Assembly (NCBI RefSeq): GCF_000182925.2
Contig: NC_026505.1
Span: 3,038,001 to 3,102,000, forward strand
Source: Neurospora crassa OR74A
Lineage: Eukaryota > Ascomycota > Sordariomycetes > Sordariales > Sordariaceae
Direction of reading: 5' to 3'
DNA: 64,000 nucleotides
A program made the translations under genes and the position numbers. The notes below the pieces were generated by a model. That model saw only the letters and a program-made list of their open reading frames with translations, was not told where the DNA came from and did not search any database. Positions within the stretch are counted from its first letter, which is position 1. Each line of letters opens with the position of its first letter. Positions 13,101-24,505 of the stretch are shown piece by piece.

Positions 13101-15244
13101 GTTTGTGCCGGCACTCACTTTCTATTGGAGCTGACATCAAATCCGGCCATTTTTTGCAGCGGCAATGGCATCCGAAAGCAGATCAATCGCGGTCCATCTC
13201 GTCAATTTTACCCAGCCCGTTTCTGAAAGGTCGGTCTGAAATATTGAATCCGATCATGAGCTTGCTTTCCTTGATAGGGGCCGAATTGACTGCAACGCTG
13301 CAATGCCATGCTTTCCGGCAAGCGATCCCGGCGCCGGCCAATCTGCCAATAGTGGCTCCAGCACGTCCTAGTCGTGGTTACGGTTTCAATCCGGTGAAAC
13401 CACTGGCCGTGTTGTTGGTGCCGGTGGCCGTGGTGGTCAGCGACTGCCCGGGACGGGCGATGCATGTCGCATCCCAGGAGGCTGCCAGAAAAGGAAACCT
13501 CAACGCAAGAGGACTGCCAACTCGGTTCTGGCAGGTTCGCATTGCAAATTCACTATAGCAATGTACCCTCAAGGTGCAGCCCCCGGAAAGTGCAAGTACC
13601 CCCCAAGGTTCAAAAGATGTAGTCAATCGGGATCGTGTTCCCACATGTAAGACCGGCAAACTGTAAAGTTCAAGGTTTTTGGCTAAGAGTTGCACCTAAA
13701 GGGGTCTGGTTTTGGTGGGAGACGGCAGCACTTGTACCCGGCTACTGGGGCTCTCAAAGCCTAACTTGTTTTTGTCCCCTCTTAGTAAACACAGTTGGGC
13801 GCTCTTTGGTGGCCAGAAGGTGCTTTGAGGTCTTTGTACCAGATTTCCCGGGTGTATACACTCACAAAGTGCATAAGCATCTGGCGGCCCCAATTAATGT
13901 TGATAAAAGGGGGGGTTGTATGGACCGCCAAACTCTCTCACTACCAAACTAGGCTCTCCCCTTTGAGCAAGCATCTGCCATTGGTCGCAACCGTTGTCAA
14001 ACAGGCAACAAAACAGGAAACTGGCTTGCAGACCTGTCATGGTCCCTGGATGATCGCACTGCCCACCCCGCGCCTTTGGAAACGGCCAGGGGCAGATCTG
14101 CAGGGCGAACAAAACAAGAAAACCGACGTTTTTGATCTGCAAGATGACGGGCGATGCGAGGCCGATGGGGGTGGATTTGGTGGACTTGAACACTCTGATG
14201 ATGGAGAGAGGAGACACCTGTCTCCAACACGGATGAGCACCTCATCATGTACGCCCTGACTTGGTAACTATCGTCCAGTTCAAAACGACGGATACGTCTC
14301 TCTTCCATCTCGAAGCTTTACCGGCCCCAGCGTCGAGCCCTCTTCCTTCGATAGTAGCGAAAGGAAACCGCACGTCCAGTATACGTATATGGGCTCTTTT
14401 CAAGAGACAGCATGTCACGGGATTCATGGGCGGCAGACACGACGAGTGTTATGACGTACCTGTTGACTTTGGTGCATCCACTATTGAAAGTCAGAGAAGC
14501 TTGATAGGAGATCGTGGCCGCCAAATGACTGTTCATTTCATTTTCGTTTGACGATCAGGTTCTTTTTCCAACATCGATCGAGATTGACAGGCTCAATACC
14601 GAAGCGGGGAACCTCTCGAGATGGGCGCCATTGGTGAGCAGATTTCTGGTAAGGCCACCCACATGTTTCCCGCCCGCAGATGCTTGGTTACCTACCATGT
14701 ACTCTTGGATCCCGTCAACCCGCCTGACTTCTGACACCGCTCGCATCTGTCCTTTTTTTTGGTGGTGTGTCATCTTCTTGATAGGATCGAGCTTTCTGCT
14801 CAACTCCCGGCCCGGCACCCATGTCAGCAGCAGACACACAGACTCGCAGGCTGTCAACTGCCATTGTGCCTCCGTTCGATTATCGATTAGCGAGGTCCAA
14901 GCCATCTGGAATCCGGCCAATGGAACCCCTGCTATAAAAATACGCTACTCAATGGTCTCAAAAATTGGCTGCACCGGGCCCCGCTCTTCCCTGCGCTCTT
15001 CATCGACCCCCGATCCCTGCGACTGCTTTGCCGTGGGAACGGTTGGAAGGCACGGGCCAGATCGATGTGCGATGTGATGTGCTCCATGTGCCTCTGCTGA
15101 GGTTCAAGCGGCCCCCAGGCTGACTCTCCACCCGGACGGTTACTGTGACGCTGGAAGCGGGTTGTGATGATTTGAGTGTTTGTCAAGGCAGCGACACCTT
15201 CTCTGGGATTGCCCGTGATACTCGTGCTACATAGGTGTCGTCTA
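3890..15244. other. Gene-poor intergenic region, first part
   Basis: About 11 kb without a protein gene I can support. Open frames are short (mostly under 150 codons), overlap on both strands and show no recognisable domain. Visible content is simple repeats: AGCC units at 4461-4480, an A22 run at 6638-6659, a CT repeat running into a T run at 8114-8153, A-rich tracts at 8309-8340, CA repeats near 9480, a C30 tract at 10168-10197, and GGTT/GGCT repeats near 12090. ACCTAGGT-like palindromes are scattered through it. Unannotated non-coding transcripts or genes with very small exons cannot be excluded. Confidence 0.55.
10168..10197. repeat. Poly-C tract, 30 nt
   Basis: Thirty uninterrupted C residues in the + strand within an otherwise ordinary intergenic sequence. 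Such runs are prone to length change and sequencing error, so the exact length is uncertain. Confidence 0.9.
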
Positions 15245-15380
15245 CAGTAAATACCCCTGTTTTTGCAAAAGGGGGTAACACAATATCAGCTTTTCGGAGG
15301 ATGACGGGCAGTTGAAGATTCGTTGCAAAAGGGGAGGGTTTAGCATTAAAGGGGGCTTGCAGAAGCAGGGGTTTTCACTG
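15245..15380. mobile_element. MITE-like element with 24-bp terminal inverted repeats and TA target duplication
   Basis: The element starts CAGT and ends ACTG and is flanked on both sides by TA (15243-15244 and 15381-15382). The left end 15245-15268 and the reverse complement of the right end 15357-15380 agree at 20 of 24 positions; three of the four mismatches are transitions. The 136-bp body has no reading frame. It contains two copies of TTGCAAAAGGGG (15263-15274 and 15323-15334), exactly 60 bp apart. CAGT termini and a TA duplication are typical of non-autonomous pogo/Tc1-mariner-type elements. No transposase is in the window. The inverted repeats and duplication are seen directly; the superfamily is inferred. 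Confidence 0.7.
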
Positions 15381-18300
15381 TAGGTTGTGTAGCGGCACCT
15401 TCCTCTTTTCCCGGGGCTTTCATGACCGTGAGAGATTCGCACTTGTCGGCATGTGCTTGAGTGGGAACATCTTGGCGCAACCCGGAAATTCGGAGAGGTG
15501 GATGATGGATCGATCTGACATAAACTGAGATTCCACCGACCGTGCGTCCTGTACCTGTGCAGCAGGTACCTCTGCACTGCACTATGCAGTATATTTCCAT
15601 ACAGCTACTGATAGCTATGTTTTAGCGCGAATCGTCCTCAGTTCCGCTCGTTCCCATCAGAACGCGACCGCCACTGTTTGGAGCTGTGCATGATCTGCCG
15701 ATAATCGACACACGTTGGCCTCATCGCGGGCAATCTTGTCGTCGTCGCTGTAACGAACAGTGAGTGACCGGATACCTAGGCAGTGAGCAACGTGGGGAAA
15801 TGATGGAATCTATGTAGTTGTGAGATGATGAAGAAGCCGTGGATATCGTACCACAGCATGTGAGTGAGAAGGTATCGCCGTCTTTGACCCAACGAACTTG
15901 TCAGGTTGCTGACCAGTGCTTCATTGTTTCAGAAGCAATCGAACCTCTCGAGGCTATACAAGACAGCCGTAGCGTCCAAACCTTTTCGGATTAATTGCTG
16001 ATTCTGTTCGTCTCACATGAGTTGAGATTGATCTGGTTTGTCTTTGAAACCGGCCCCAGCTAGCGCGATATTTGAATCTCGATTCGGCGCAACCCCTCTG
16101 AGAAAAGATCAACGGAGACAACATTCTAGAATCACGGAAAGTCTGGTACGAGTCACTTGTCCATTCTTGAACCGCTCTCAGTCCGATAGAAAAAAAAAAC
16201 AGATATGCTACAATGCGGCCCTGGTCACCAATCAAAAGGTCTTGATACGGTGTCGTTCCGCCATTCGCACCTAAAAAGATCAACCTTTCATCTGCTGTGT
16301 TGGGAAAAGGCTCGTCATTCAGATGACCCTACAGTGATAGACATTGTGGTCACGACCAGGGAAGGCCGGTATCACTGTAATAACGCCCGAACAAGTTGGC
16401 CAATTCTGCCATCCGACCCAACGGTCACGGACAGAATTAGATTGCATGAGTGACAAGGGAAATCTGCGAAACTCCGGGTCATCAGGCATTTTCCCGCAAA
16501 TCGACTCGCGACCTCGTTTGGTGGAAAGCAACATTGAGATCAAGTCCCGGGAAACAACCAGATATTAAAAGACGTACGGTATCTGAGGTACGACATGTGT
16601 TCTTCGCTGTTCTTATGGCCCAAGAGAATGCGATCTCAGTTGATCGAGAACAGTCACCTCCTTCTCTGGAGCCTGTCTTTCACTCACGCTTGATTGCCAT
16701 CGGCTTCGCATGTCATCGTTCTGACCCAAACAGCCAGGGGTACAGTTGGCAGATTGTCACAAACTTTGACAAGGGCTGCGATTTCCAAATTCGCATCGCG
16801 TTCCTGCACAGCATCTGCATAATGCACAGTGAAAAGGGGACGTATCTCACGCTGTGAAGCTCCCAACCCATCCATGGCACGCGATTGAGACTGACGAAGA
16901 AATCCACAATGCCCGTCTTGAGACCATCGCGATACAAAGATGTGCATTTTGCTGCCTTGGGGAGTGGAACTGCCCGTTACGCCCATACAGGTGCCAAAGA
17001 ATGCGCTGATATGTAGTCTACCTAGTCAAACGAATGTGCGATGCAGATGTGAAAGTTGGTAGGGCAGCCGCGTAGGATATACTCGATTCTACGATACCGT
17101 ACTGGTGAAATGTCTTGTAATTTCGAGTAGGACGTCTTTTTGCAACTTTTAAGGTCGGGGGTAGGTAAGTAAGTACCTCTAGGCTTGGGGCAGATGAAGC
17201 GCTGCAGCGCATTCGTGCAGTACGAGCACAGCAGAAGGCGTGTACACGTGTACAGTGTAAATCATGATTAAAGCCGGTAAGTACTGTAATGGCAAACTCA
17301 CCTCACTCACCGCATCTACTAGGATCGCAGCCTAGTACCAAGTAGGTGGTCCGCTGCCGTTGACCCGGATAATCCGACTGTGCTTGACTTCCAAGCAGAC
17401 TGTGTGGGGCTATATAAACTCACTGGGAGAGACAGTCAAGAATTCCTGCTTGGTCTCGTCTGTGTGCGCGCAACTATCACTATAGTGTACGCAGTAAATG
17501 CCATCACCCCCCAGATGCGAACTAGGACATCGCGACAACGCCAGATGCGCACTTTTTCAAGTCATAAATGACATCCTCACATGCGGGAGACTCTCACCGT
17601 CTCCTACACTCCCGAAGCTAACCCTAACACCTTACTCTAGCTGCCAACACCAGGTAAACACCTACTAACCCTACACTGCGAGGAGCTCCGCTCGCAAAGA
17701 GCTACGTAATGTGACTACGTATCATGAAGACAGAGTCAGAATATCAGGCTCGGGTCGCCATTGCACATCTGTATGGATCTAACTTGTTAGCACGGTTCTT
17801 GGGGAGGCAAAGAACCTTGTTCTTCTCACAATAAACATCTAGTCTGGCCTTCTCTTGACCCCTGTTTTCTGTATGAGTAAGGTACCATGCTAACCAGCTA
17901 TATCCATGCAGAGGTGTACACTTGTCGATACATCCCAGAAAATCCCAAGCGCGGCACCAGGTCCCAGCACCCGCGTACCGTACAAGTGCAGCTACTAGCG
18001 ATGCCAAGCTCGGATTTGTGACGGCTAGCGTGAGATCATGCGACCCCCCTTACCCCGAACACCCCCCCTTTGGGCTTCAGTTGGACAAGCTTCCCCCACT
18101 TCAATCTAGGCAATCTCACCCCAAAACCATCTCTCATCGTCAAATCTGGGCTGGGTGTTAGGTATCTGCGCTTTTTTTCTCCAGTGATCGTCACTTTCAA
18201 GATGACGGTGACGCCTCTTTAGCAGCCTCCACCTGTTCTTCTCGTCGGTATTTCCATTCAAATCCACTCGTCCTCACATTCTTAGCTTTGCCAAGTCCCA

Positions 18301-20800
18301 ATCTCATCTCGCACATCTCATCACGGGTGGACTGGCTGACGGGATCGCGCCTTGGTCGAGACCAGCCGAGAAGCATCACTGACGTCGTCAGTATCAATCA
18401 CTTCATTCCACCAACCCCCCGGAAGCATGGGCATGGGGAAAATCAAAGGGACCCTCGGCTGCGACATCGGACCATTGATTGGTATTCAGTGTTGTCACAC
18501 AACAAAGGCGATATGTCGACTTTGTTGGCCTTTTTATTGCATCTAGAGCGACTGGATATCGGTAGGTAGGGAAGATCGCACTCCTTGCAAGCGTCAACGT
18601 TGTCGGGACAGACACCGATGACAAAAGACGAACGATGGATCGAACACAAAGCAGCAGCGGCGGTTTTGACGACTTATACGTGCAAGTACAACATGGGGAC
18701 ATACGGTACTCAAAGTACTACATGAGACATCAACCAGCAGCAGCAGGACCGGGAACGAAGTCGATGAAGTTGTATCGGATCGTTTCGGATCTCATTGTGA
18801 TGCCCCATGGCTCCCCCCAGCCGATGGAATTGGATGCGCCAGGCGGGGGGGTTTGGTATCCCCTCGTGCCGTTCGTTGCTCAGGTTAGTCAGGTCGGCCT
18901 CTGCAAGAACTGGGCTGGGTTGGAGCAGGATACCTGGCCGCTTTCTGCCCGCCCTGTCGCAAGTCCCTTTTTTTTCTCCGACTCTTGTGTCATTGCGACC
19001 ACACCCTCTCACAGCACAAGGCCGCACAACCACAAATTCTTGCCTTGCCGTGCTGCAGCTGCCCAGCTGCCTTTGTGCTTGTGAAGTTGGTGATCCCTTC
19101 GAATCCAAGTTTGGCGCTGGCTGGCTGGTTCTGTTCCGGGGCGTTGATTACAAGATCCGGTCCTCGTCCGCTTGTTGAACGGCGCCGCTCTTCAAGGTGC
19201 TCGGTCCTTTTTCACCCCCTTTCCCTCCCCCGGGCCCCCCTTTCGATGTCCTTGTGGTGTTACCGGTGGCATCAAGACAAATTGTGATATCCATTCGCCG
19301 GTCTACCCGTTTTTCGACTTTGTTGCCGTCCACTTCACTTATTGCGACGCGTCATTCTCAAGCAAGAACAAACGTCACCGGCAATGAGATGTAGTTCTTA
19401 GAGGCTTCGTAAACGGTTCCCTGGCCAACTACCGGGAAGATACAAATTGCCCTGGGCGCTCGCGCAGAAGAAGCCTGGCAACCAACACAGCATTGCCCAC
19501 TCACTGGCTGGGTTTAGAGACATCAGCCAATCCAGCCGGCAAATAAGGAAAACAGGTGAAGCGAGGGGGGTACAGAAAAGGCCAAAGCCACCAGAAGAAA
19601 GTGAGTGGGTAAACATCAACAAGGTGCAAAAAAAGCCCAACGTTCTTCATCACGCAATAAGGTCCACGTCCATCACTCCATCACCCATCGGCCATCTCAG
19701 TTATCGCCCATCGAGTTGGATTTCTGGCGCTAGCAGCCAGCCAAACTAGCCATCGAGGAGAGGAGGGACGGTCCCATGTCCAATCGCTCGATCTGCGACA
19801 TTGAAGACGGACGGCACAGGCCTAGTGCACGTCTTCCTTGGCTCGATTTCGTTTCCCTCTCTCTACCCTCGCAATTCCCACAGGTACGGCACGGCATAGA
19901 ACAGAAGAGATGACAGTTACCTGGCAAGTGGTTAGGTAAGGCCGTACTCTTTTGATACCGCCTTTCGCGCCTGTACCGCGTGCACTTGACCCAAACAGGC
20001 CAAGGAGAGAAACAAAGGGTCCAGCAGCTATTATAGCGGAAACTAGAGCGGCAGGGATGGGTGCTCTATTGCTCCAGTCCATCCTTCCACGATCCATTCC
20101 CAGATTCCTGAGGTACCGTGCACAGATAGCCGGCCCACCACACAAATCCACAGCTGAAGTGGAAGGGGATATGGTACTAGAGGGAAGCTCAACCTCTCAA
20201 CATTGCTGGGCCCGCCCATCGTAACCCACCGTAGCTAGGAGCGGTGCCTGATTCCCGTCCTTAACGGACGGGATCGTCCTCGGCCTCAACACCTCAGCAT
20301 CTGTCATCCACCGGCCATCCACTGGCCGCGCAGCAGGACGGGAGGTAATCCCAGATTCAGCCAAGGTAGGTACCTACCTAGCAAGTCAAGTGCTGCATCC
20401 AGTGCATCCGCAGCGAGTAGCATCAAATAACGTAGGGCACGGCACCTAAATCAGGGGTATCGAGTATGGGGAGGCCAAAAAAGTACCTAGCCTGTCGCGC
20501 AAGTCGTAGCTCTCGGCGCTAGTCTTAAAAGTCACTCAATGTCTGACGCTGTCATTATGGCCTATACGAAAAGTTATTGCATTGAAAAACTGATTGAACC
20601 AGCAGAGTAAGCGCGCCCAAAATGGGTCATTATGCTCGAATTATTTCTATATCGGGTTGTGATGAGGTAGATGCATCAGGTTGGAAGAAGGGTTTGCAAA
20701 GGTATCGAGACTTGGGGTTTCAAGCTGGGCGTGGGAGAGATACGTGATCTCTTATAGTCCGGATAAGCGCCTCGGAATCAGGTCCACTTGCACCCGGGCC
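15381..20800. other. Gene-poor intergenic region, second part
   Basis: No supported coding gene. It contains a possible degraded repeat around 17330-17880 (TATATAAA box, GAGGAGCTCCGCTCGC near-palindrome, CTACGTA direct repeats), a pair of TCGGATC sites near 18777-18795, and a perfect 8-bp stem with 5-nt loop at 20253-20273. ACCTACCTAG-type palindromes occur near 20365-20380. It probably includes distal regulatory sequence of the downstream GATA factor gene, but this is inference from position only. Confidence 0.5.
20253..20273. other. Small GC-rich perfect hairpin
   Basis: TCCCGTCC (20253-20260) is followed by loop TTAAC and the exact complement GGACGGGA (20266-20273). It lies about 1.8 kb upstream of the GATA factor start. 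Function is unknown and it may be chance. Confidence 0.5.
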
Positions 20801-22038
20801 TGTGGTGTCTCCCTTTAAACAGGAACCTTCAAACCCGGCTGGGGAGCTGCTGGTGCCCACCTTCCACTTTTTGCTCTGCGCACACACCCCCCCTGCCCCA
20901 TCGCTCCCAAGGAAGGGAAGTTCATCCCCCCCATCCCCCAGTCCCCCGTTCCACTTGGCACCCAGCCCGTCCCCCATTCCCCTGACCCCCCCCCCCCCCC
21001 CCCTCTTCCCGGCCTCCCTCCATGCGGCTACCGTCCTAAAAAGTCACAAAAAGACAAGAACATCTCGTTCGCTCGCCACCACCTTACCTGCATGTCCATC
21101 CGTCCCCTTGGGTTCCAACATCTGACGACTCAGGCTGTCACTTCTGGTCCGGAAATATACAACTGACAAAAACCCGAATCCTCCCCATCAGTCCCCCCCC
21201 CCCCTTCCCTCATCTTGTCCCATCCCATCTGCAATCTCGACAGACATCCCGTCAGCCCGGGTGGGTTTTCCGACTTTGCATCGCCTCCCGCAAATGCCTA
21301 CAAGAGACGGAAGCAGAACAAAGAGACTTGTTACCTGACCGGACCGAAGGCGTGGCCTCTCTTATCCACTCGTCACCCAACTCCATCTCGATCCCACTCA
21401 GATCTCAGATCTCCCATAACCTGAGGTGTGGCCCAGACTGGATATCCACCACCACCACCATTGCGACTCTAGGCCTGTGCACCTCTCTCTGTCTGGGTTG
21501 GCAGCCACCACCACCTTTACGTCCATTCAGCAGCTTCTTGTCTTTTTTCAACTCTTCACCATCACACTCACTCCACTGCACGACCAACTCCCGCCGACGC
21601 CGCACTGGATGCCAGTAGATAGATACTCCTGTCTGCTAGGTACTTACTGTGCCCTTATAGAGTGTGTACCCGCAAGCGACACCAACGGACTCTCTCTCCG
21701 GTCCGTCCCGCCCTTTACGCCCGCCCATCGAGCTGTTGCGTCTCTTCATCCCGTCTATCCTGGCCTCTTCGAGTCAGATGCTAGTTTGAGCTAGGGGTGC
21801 TCTGCTTGGGTTACGACGCCATTTATTCTCCAAGACCCGCTATGGAAGCGGGCGATTCTGCTGCCAGGCAAAGGTGCGCCTCTCAGCTCAATCCGGGTCG
21901 AGTTTTTCTCCTGCAACGTCGAGCAACTGGGTTAACATTTTGTCTTCTTGTAGCGGGATCCCAACTGCCACCACCACTCGTGAACACTTTGATCCAGCAC
22001 GACCATACAACAACAGAAACAGCAGAGGAGGCACAGCC
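20801..22038 (+). promoter_or_regulatory. Pyrimidine-rich promoter/leader region of the SUB-1/NsdD gene
   Basis: From about 20800 to 21780 the + strand is strongly C/T-rich, including C runs at about 20988-21002 and 21187-21202. This is typical for core promoters and transcript leaders of filamentous ascomycetes, so transcription probably starts here. The leader would then be several hundred to over 1000 nt long and contain several upstream ATGs (for example 21608 and 21842). The segment 21874-21953 has the form of an intron (GTGCGC donor, GTTAAC branch, TTGTAG acceptor). Long leaders with upstream ATGs suggest translational control. No transcript data are available here. Confidence 0.45.
21842..21873 (+). 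other. Possible alternative first coding exon of the SUB-1/NsdD gene
   Basis: ATG at 21842 opens MEAGDSAARQ and ends in AG at 21873. Splicing out 21874-21953 joins AG to C21954 to give AGC, and the frame then runs open through SGIPTATTTREHF and on into ATG 22039 without a stop. The extended protein would have 466 residues instead of 427. Start context, phase and splice signals all fit. Whether the exon is coding, leader or isoform-specific is not decidable from sequence alone. Confidence 0.45.
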
Positions 22039-23465
22039 ATGGCGACGGCAACCTTGATCAACCCGAGCTCCCAATACCACTCGCACTCGTTTTCCCACAA
22101 CCCCTACCACCCCTCGTCCTCCGCAAGCATTCCCGGCATGATTTCGCCAGTCGATTCCCGGCGGACGTCCGACGAGTCGGAGAACCCTCATCGACAGTCG
22201 CTGCCTTCCATCTCAGAAGTCATCTCGGGTACCAAGCCGACCTCCTACCCTCCACATGCTCCGACCTCACTGCCGCCTACCCAGAGCCTCCCTTCGCCCT
22301 TTGCACCATCTGGTCCGCCCCGAAGTTACGATGTAGACAAGCATCCTTCGCCGAGGGCATTGCATCCAAGCTCGGGCTTCCCCCGCCCTGATCCTCTACC
22401 CGCTTTCTCTGACCCCGCAAGACCTCAATTGTCTAGCAGGCCGCCTCCGCCTCCCCCGCTGAATACATTTCCAACACATCATCAGCACCCCTCGCCGCCA
22501 GTGAAGCTTGAACAGATGGAGGTTGACCAAAGGCATGCCGAGGCATCCCCATTGAGTGCCGGATATCCTCATCATCCTCCAGGACATCCAGCGGGGCCCC
22601 ATTATGCGCAAACGGGACGTCTACCTCCTGGCCAACTACCGCTGTCGGCCTACCCTGTTTCCCCCAGGCATAGTGGACTCGGACTGCCCTCACCATACGA
22701 CTCGCAGCACCGACCGCCTATGTACCCAGAGGAGCAAGAATATGGGCATGGTTATGCTAGAAGTAGCGAATACAAGGCTGCCCCAGAAAGATCCCTGCCG
22801 GACTGGTCGTCTTATGGGGAGATGATGTACATGGTAAGTGTGGAACTGCAGTCGCCTCGCTCACTTTTCCACGTCTAATAATGAAGAATAAGCAGATAGC
22901 GCACGCTGGGCGCACCGTTTATCATTTTGCTGAAGGCTATGGTGCCGCGGCCCGGGAACAGCAAGGACAGCCGCTTCCATCAAGGCTACCAACCGAAAGT
23001 GAAATCTCTGTCGTCATTGACAGCGCAGTTGTCGCGGTCGAGAACTTGAAGAACCTCCGACACCTCATTGCCCAGATCAATTCGGAACGATCTCGAGAAA
23101 ATGGTGGACGCAAGTCCGGAGCCGAGGACGACGATGTCTCCATGTATGGTGACGGCATAGGAAAGCATTCGTCTTTTAACGAAGTGAAGAAAAGGCGCGG
23201 CGTAAGTTGTTTTGTCCCAACTTTGGAGCCTGGTGCAAAGAGATGGAAACGAGCCTGAAGCTGACACATTTCTGTGATACAGCGTGCGGCTCCTCCTGGA
23301 CGGTGCCATAGCTGCAATAGGATCGATACTCCCGAATGGAGGCGCGGTCCAGACGGCGCGAGAACTCTTTGCAATGCCTGCGGGTTGCACTACGCCAAAC
23401 TTGAGCGCAAACGACAACTGGAGCAACGATCTATTCGACCTAAACCCACCGACGATCGAAACTAA
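22039..23465 (+). CDS. sub-1: GATA zinc-finger transcription factor, NsdD/SUB-1/Pro44 type
   Basis: Exons are 22039-22833, 22896-23201 and 23283-23465 (427 aa). Both introns (22834-22895 and 23202-23282) start GTAAGT and are phase 0. The N-terminal two thirds is Ser/Pro/His-rich and probably disordered. A central conserved block ([16 protein letters not shown] onward, about 266-330) precedes a single C-terminal GATA finger with Cys at 375, 378, 397 and 400 (C-x2-C-x18-C-x2-C), reading [18 protein letters not shown] and [12 protein letters not shown] single C-terminal finger right after KKRRG is the hallmark of NsdD of Aspergillus, SUB-1 of Neurospora and Pro44 of Sordaria, nuclear regulators of fruiting-body formation and of asexual development. 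ATG 22039 has a strong context (GCCATGG); an in-frame extended start exists at 21842. The gene is isolated, with 19 kb upstream and 8.8 kb downstream lacking clear genes. Confidence 0.9.
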
Positions 23466-24440
23466 GTTCACTATCCGACAGCGAAATACGATTACCGCGG
23501 GCATTCCACCTTGGGTCCTGACAATTTCGATTGCAGACAGCGGCATCATGTATGCTGATCATATCGAAGCCTTTTTTTTTCGAGTTGCCCATTTTTTTTT
23601 CTTTTTTTTTTGCAGCGCCCAGACAGTACAGACGCATTCGAGTTGCGATTATATTACAACCTGTTTTAGCAAGCCTTCTTTATCTTGGTTCTATGTTGTC
23701 TTTTATACCCGGGGGTCTGGTTTTGGGTTCTGGGCTTGGTCTGGTTGCGGTTCTAGGCGCAGCACAAAGAAGGCAATGAAAGGTCCGGCCATATGAGGGG
23801 ATCTGTGGGTTTGTTCATGAATCAATGCAAAAGCCCTTGTTTATTTCACATCTTGAAAAAAACATGTACATACTTTATACCCCTTTCCACCGCTGTTTTC
23901 CAGAACCGGTATATAGGACCGATTTTGTTTTACGCGAATTCAGGATGAATGAGAGGAGCTGCTAGAAAGCCAACAAGGCTGAGGCGGCTTATTTTCTCGT
24001 TACATTATCTACATACCCACATCTACAGCTTTAATTTGTTCCGCTTTTCTGGTAGAGTAAACCCGAGAGTTTATGGTGTCTAGCACGGCGTTTCGTTGCC
24101 TTTCATCTGCTTCAACACGATTTCCTTACTTGACCCCATGAGGAAAAGCGGTCAACAACGATGTAGCTGAATTTCTTCGTATATCGAATACGTTCTCCTC
24201 GAATTCTGATCAGAGTGCGTCTTTGCCAGTACGCGTACGGTCACAGTATTGTTTTTTCTGCCTGTTGATGTCGTGGTGTCGAATGGGTCTTTATTTGCTC
24301 ACCTACTTGTTTAGGTTTCAACACGCAGCACCCACTAGTTAAGCACAGGAACACAACCCGTAACAGGCATAACAATGCCGAAGCGCAAACAGCGATCAGA
24401 TGATGTAGCACACCCAGGGCATATTACGAAGAAGTAGAGC

Positions 24441-24505
24441 GAATTTTTTTTTAATTTTTTTTATTGTTTGGGAAATTGAAAAAAAAAAATTAAAAAAAAA
24501 AATTC
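24441..24505. repeat. AT-only inverted repeat (hairpin or cruciform)
   Basis: The left arm is GAA, nine T, AA, eight T (24441-24462). The right arm is eleven A, TT, eleven A, TTC (24479-24505). They can pair over about 20 bp around a 16-nt spacer. It lies about 1 kb past the stop of the GATA factor. Transcribed from either strand it would give an A/U hairpin; any terminator or boundary role is speculation. Confidence 0.7.

Noticed and set aside
17618-17636. CTAACCCTAAC resembles telomere repeat
   Set aside because: Less than two units, in the middle of unique sequence; no array.
24374-24436. Small frame MPKRKQRSDDVAHPGHITKK
   Set aside because: Twenty codons with a plausible start, but no supporting signal or homologue I recognise; it may be chance in the 3' region of SUB-1.
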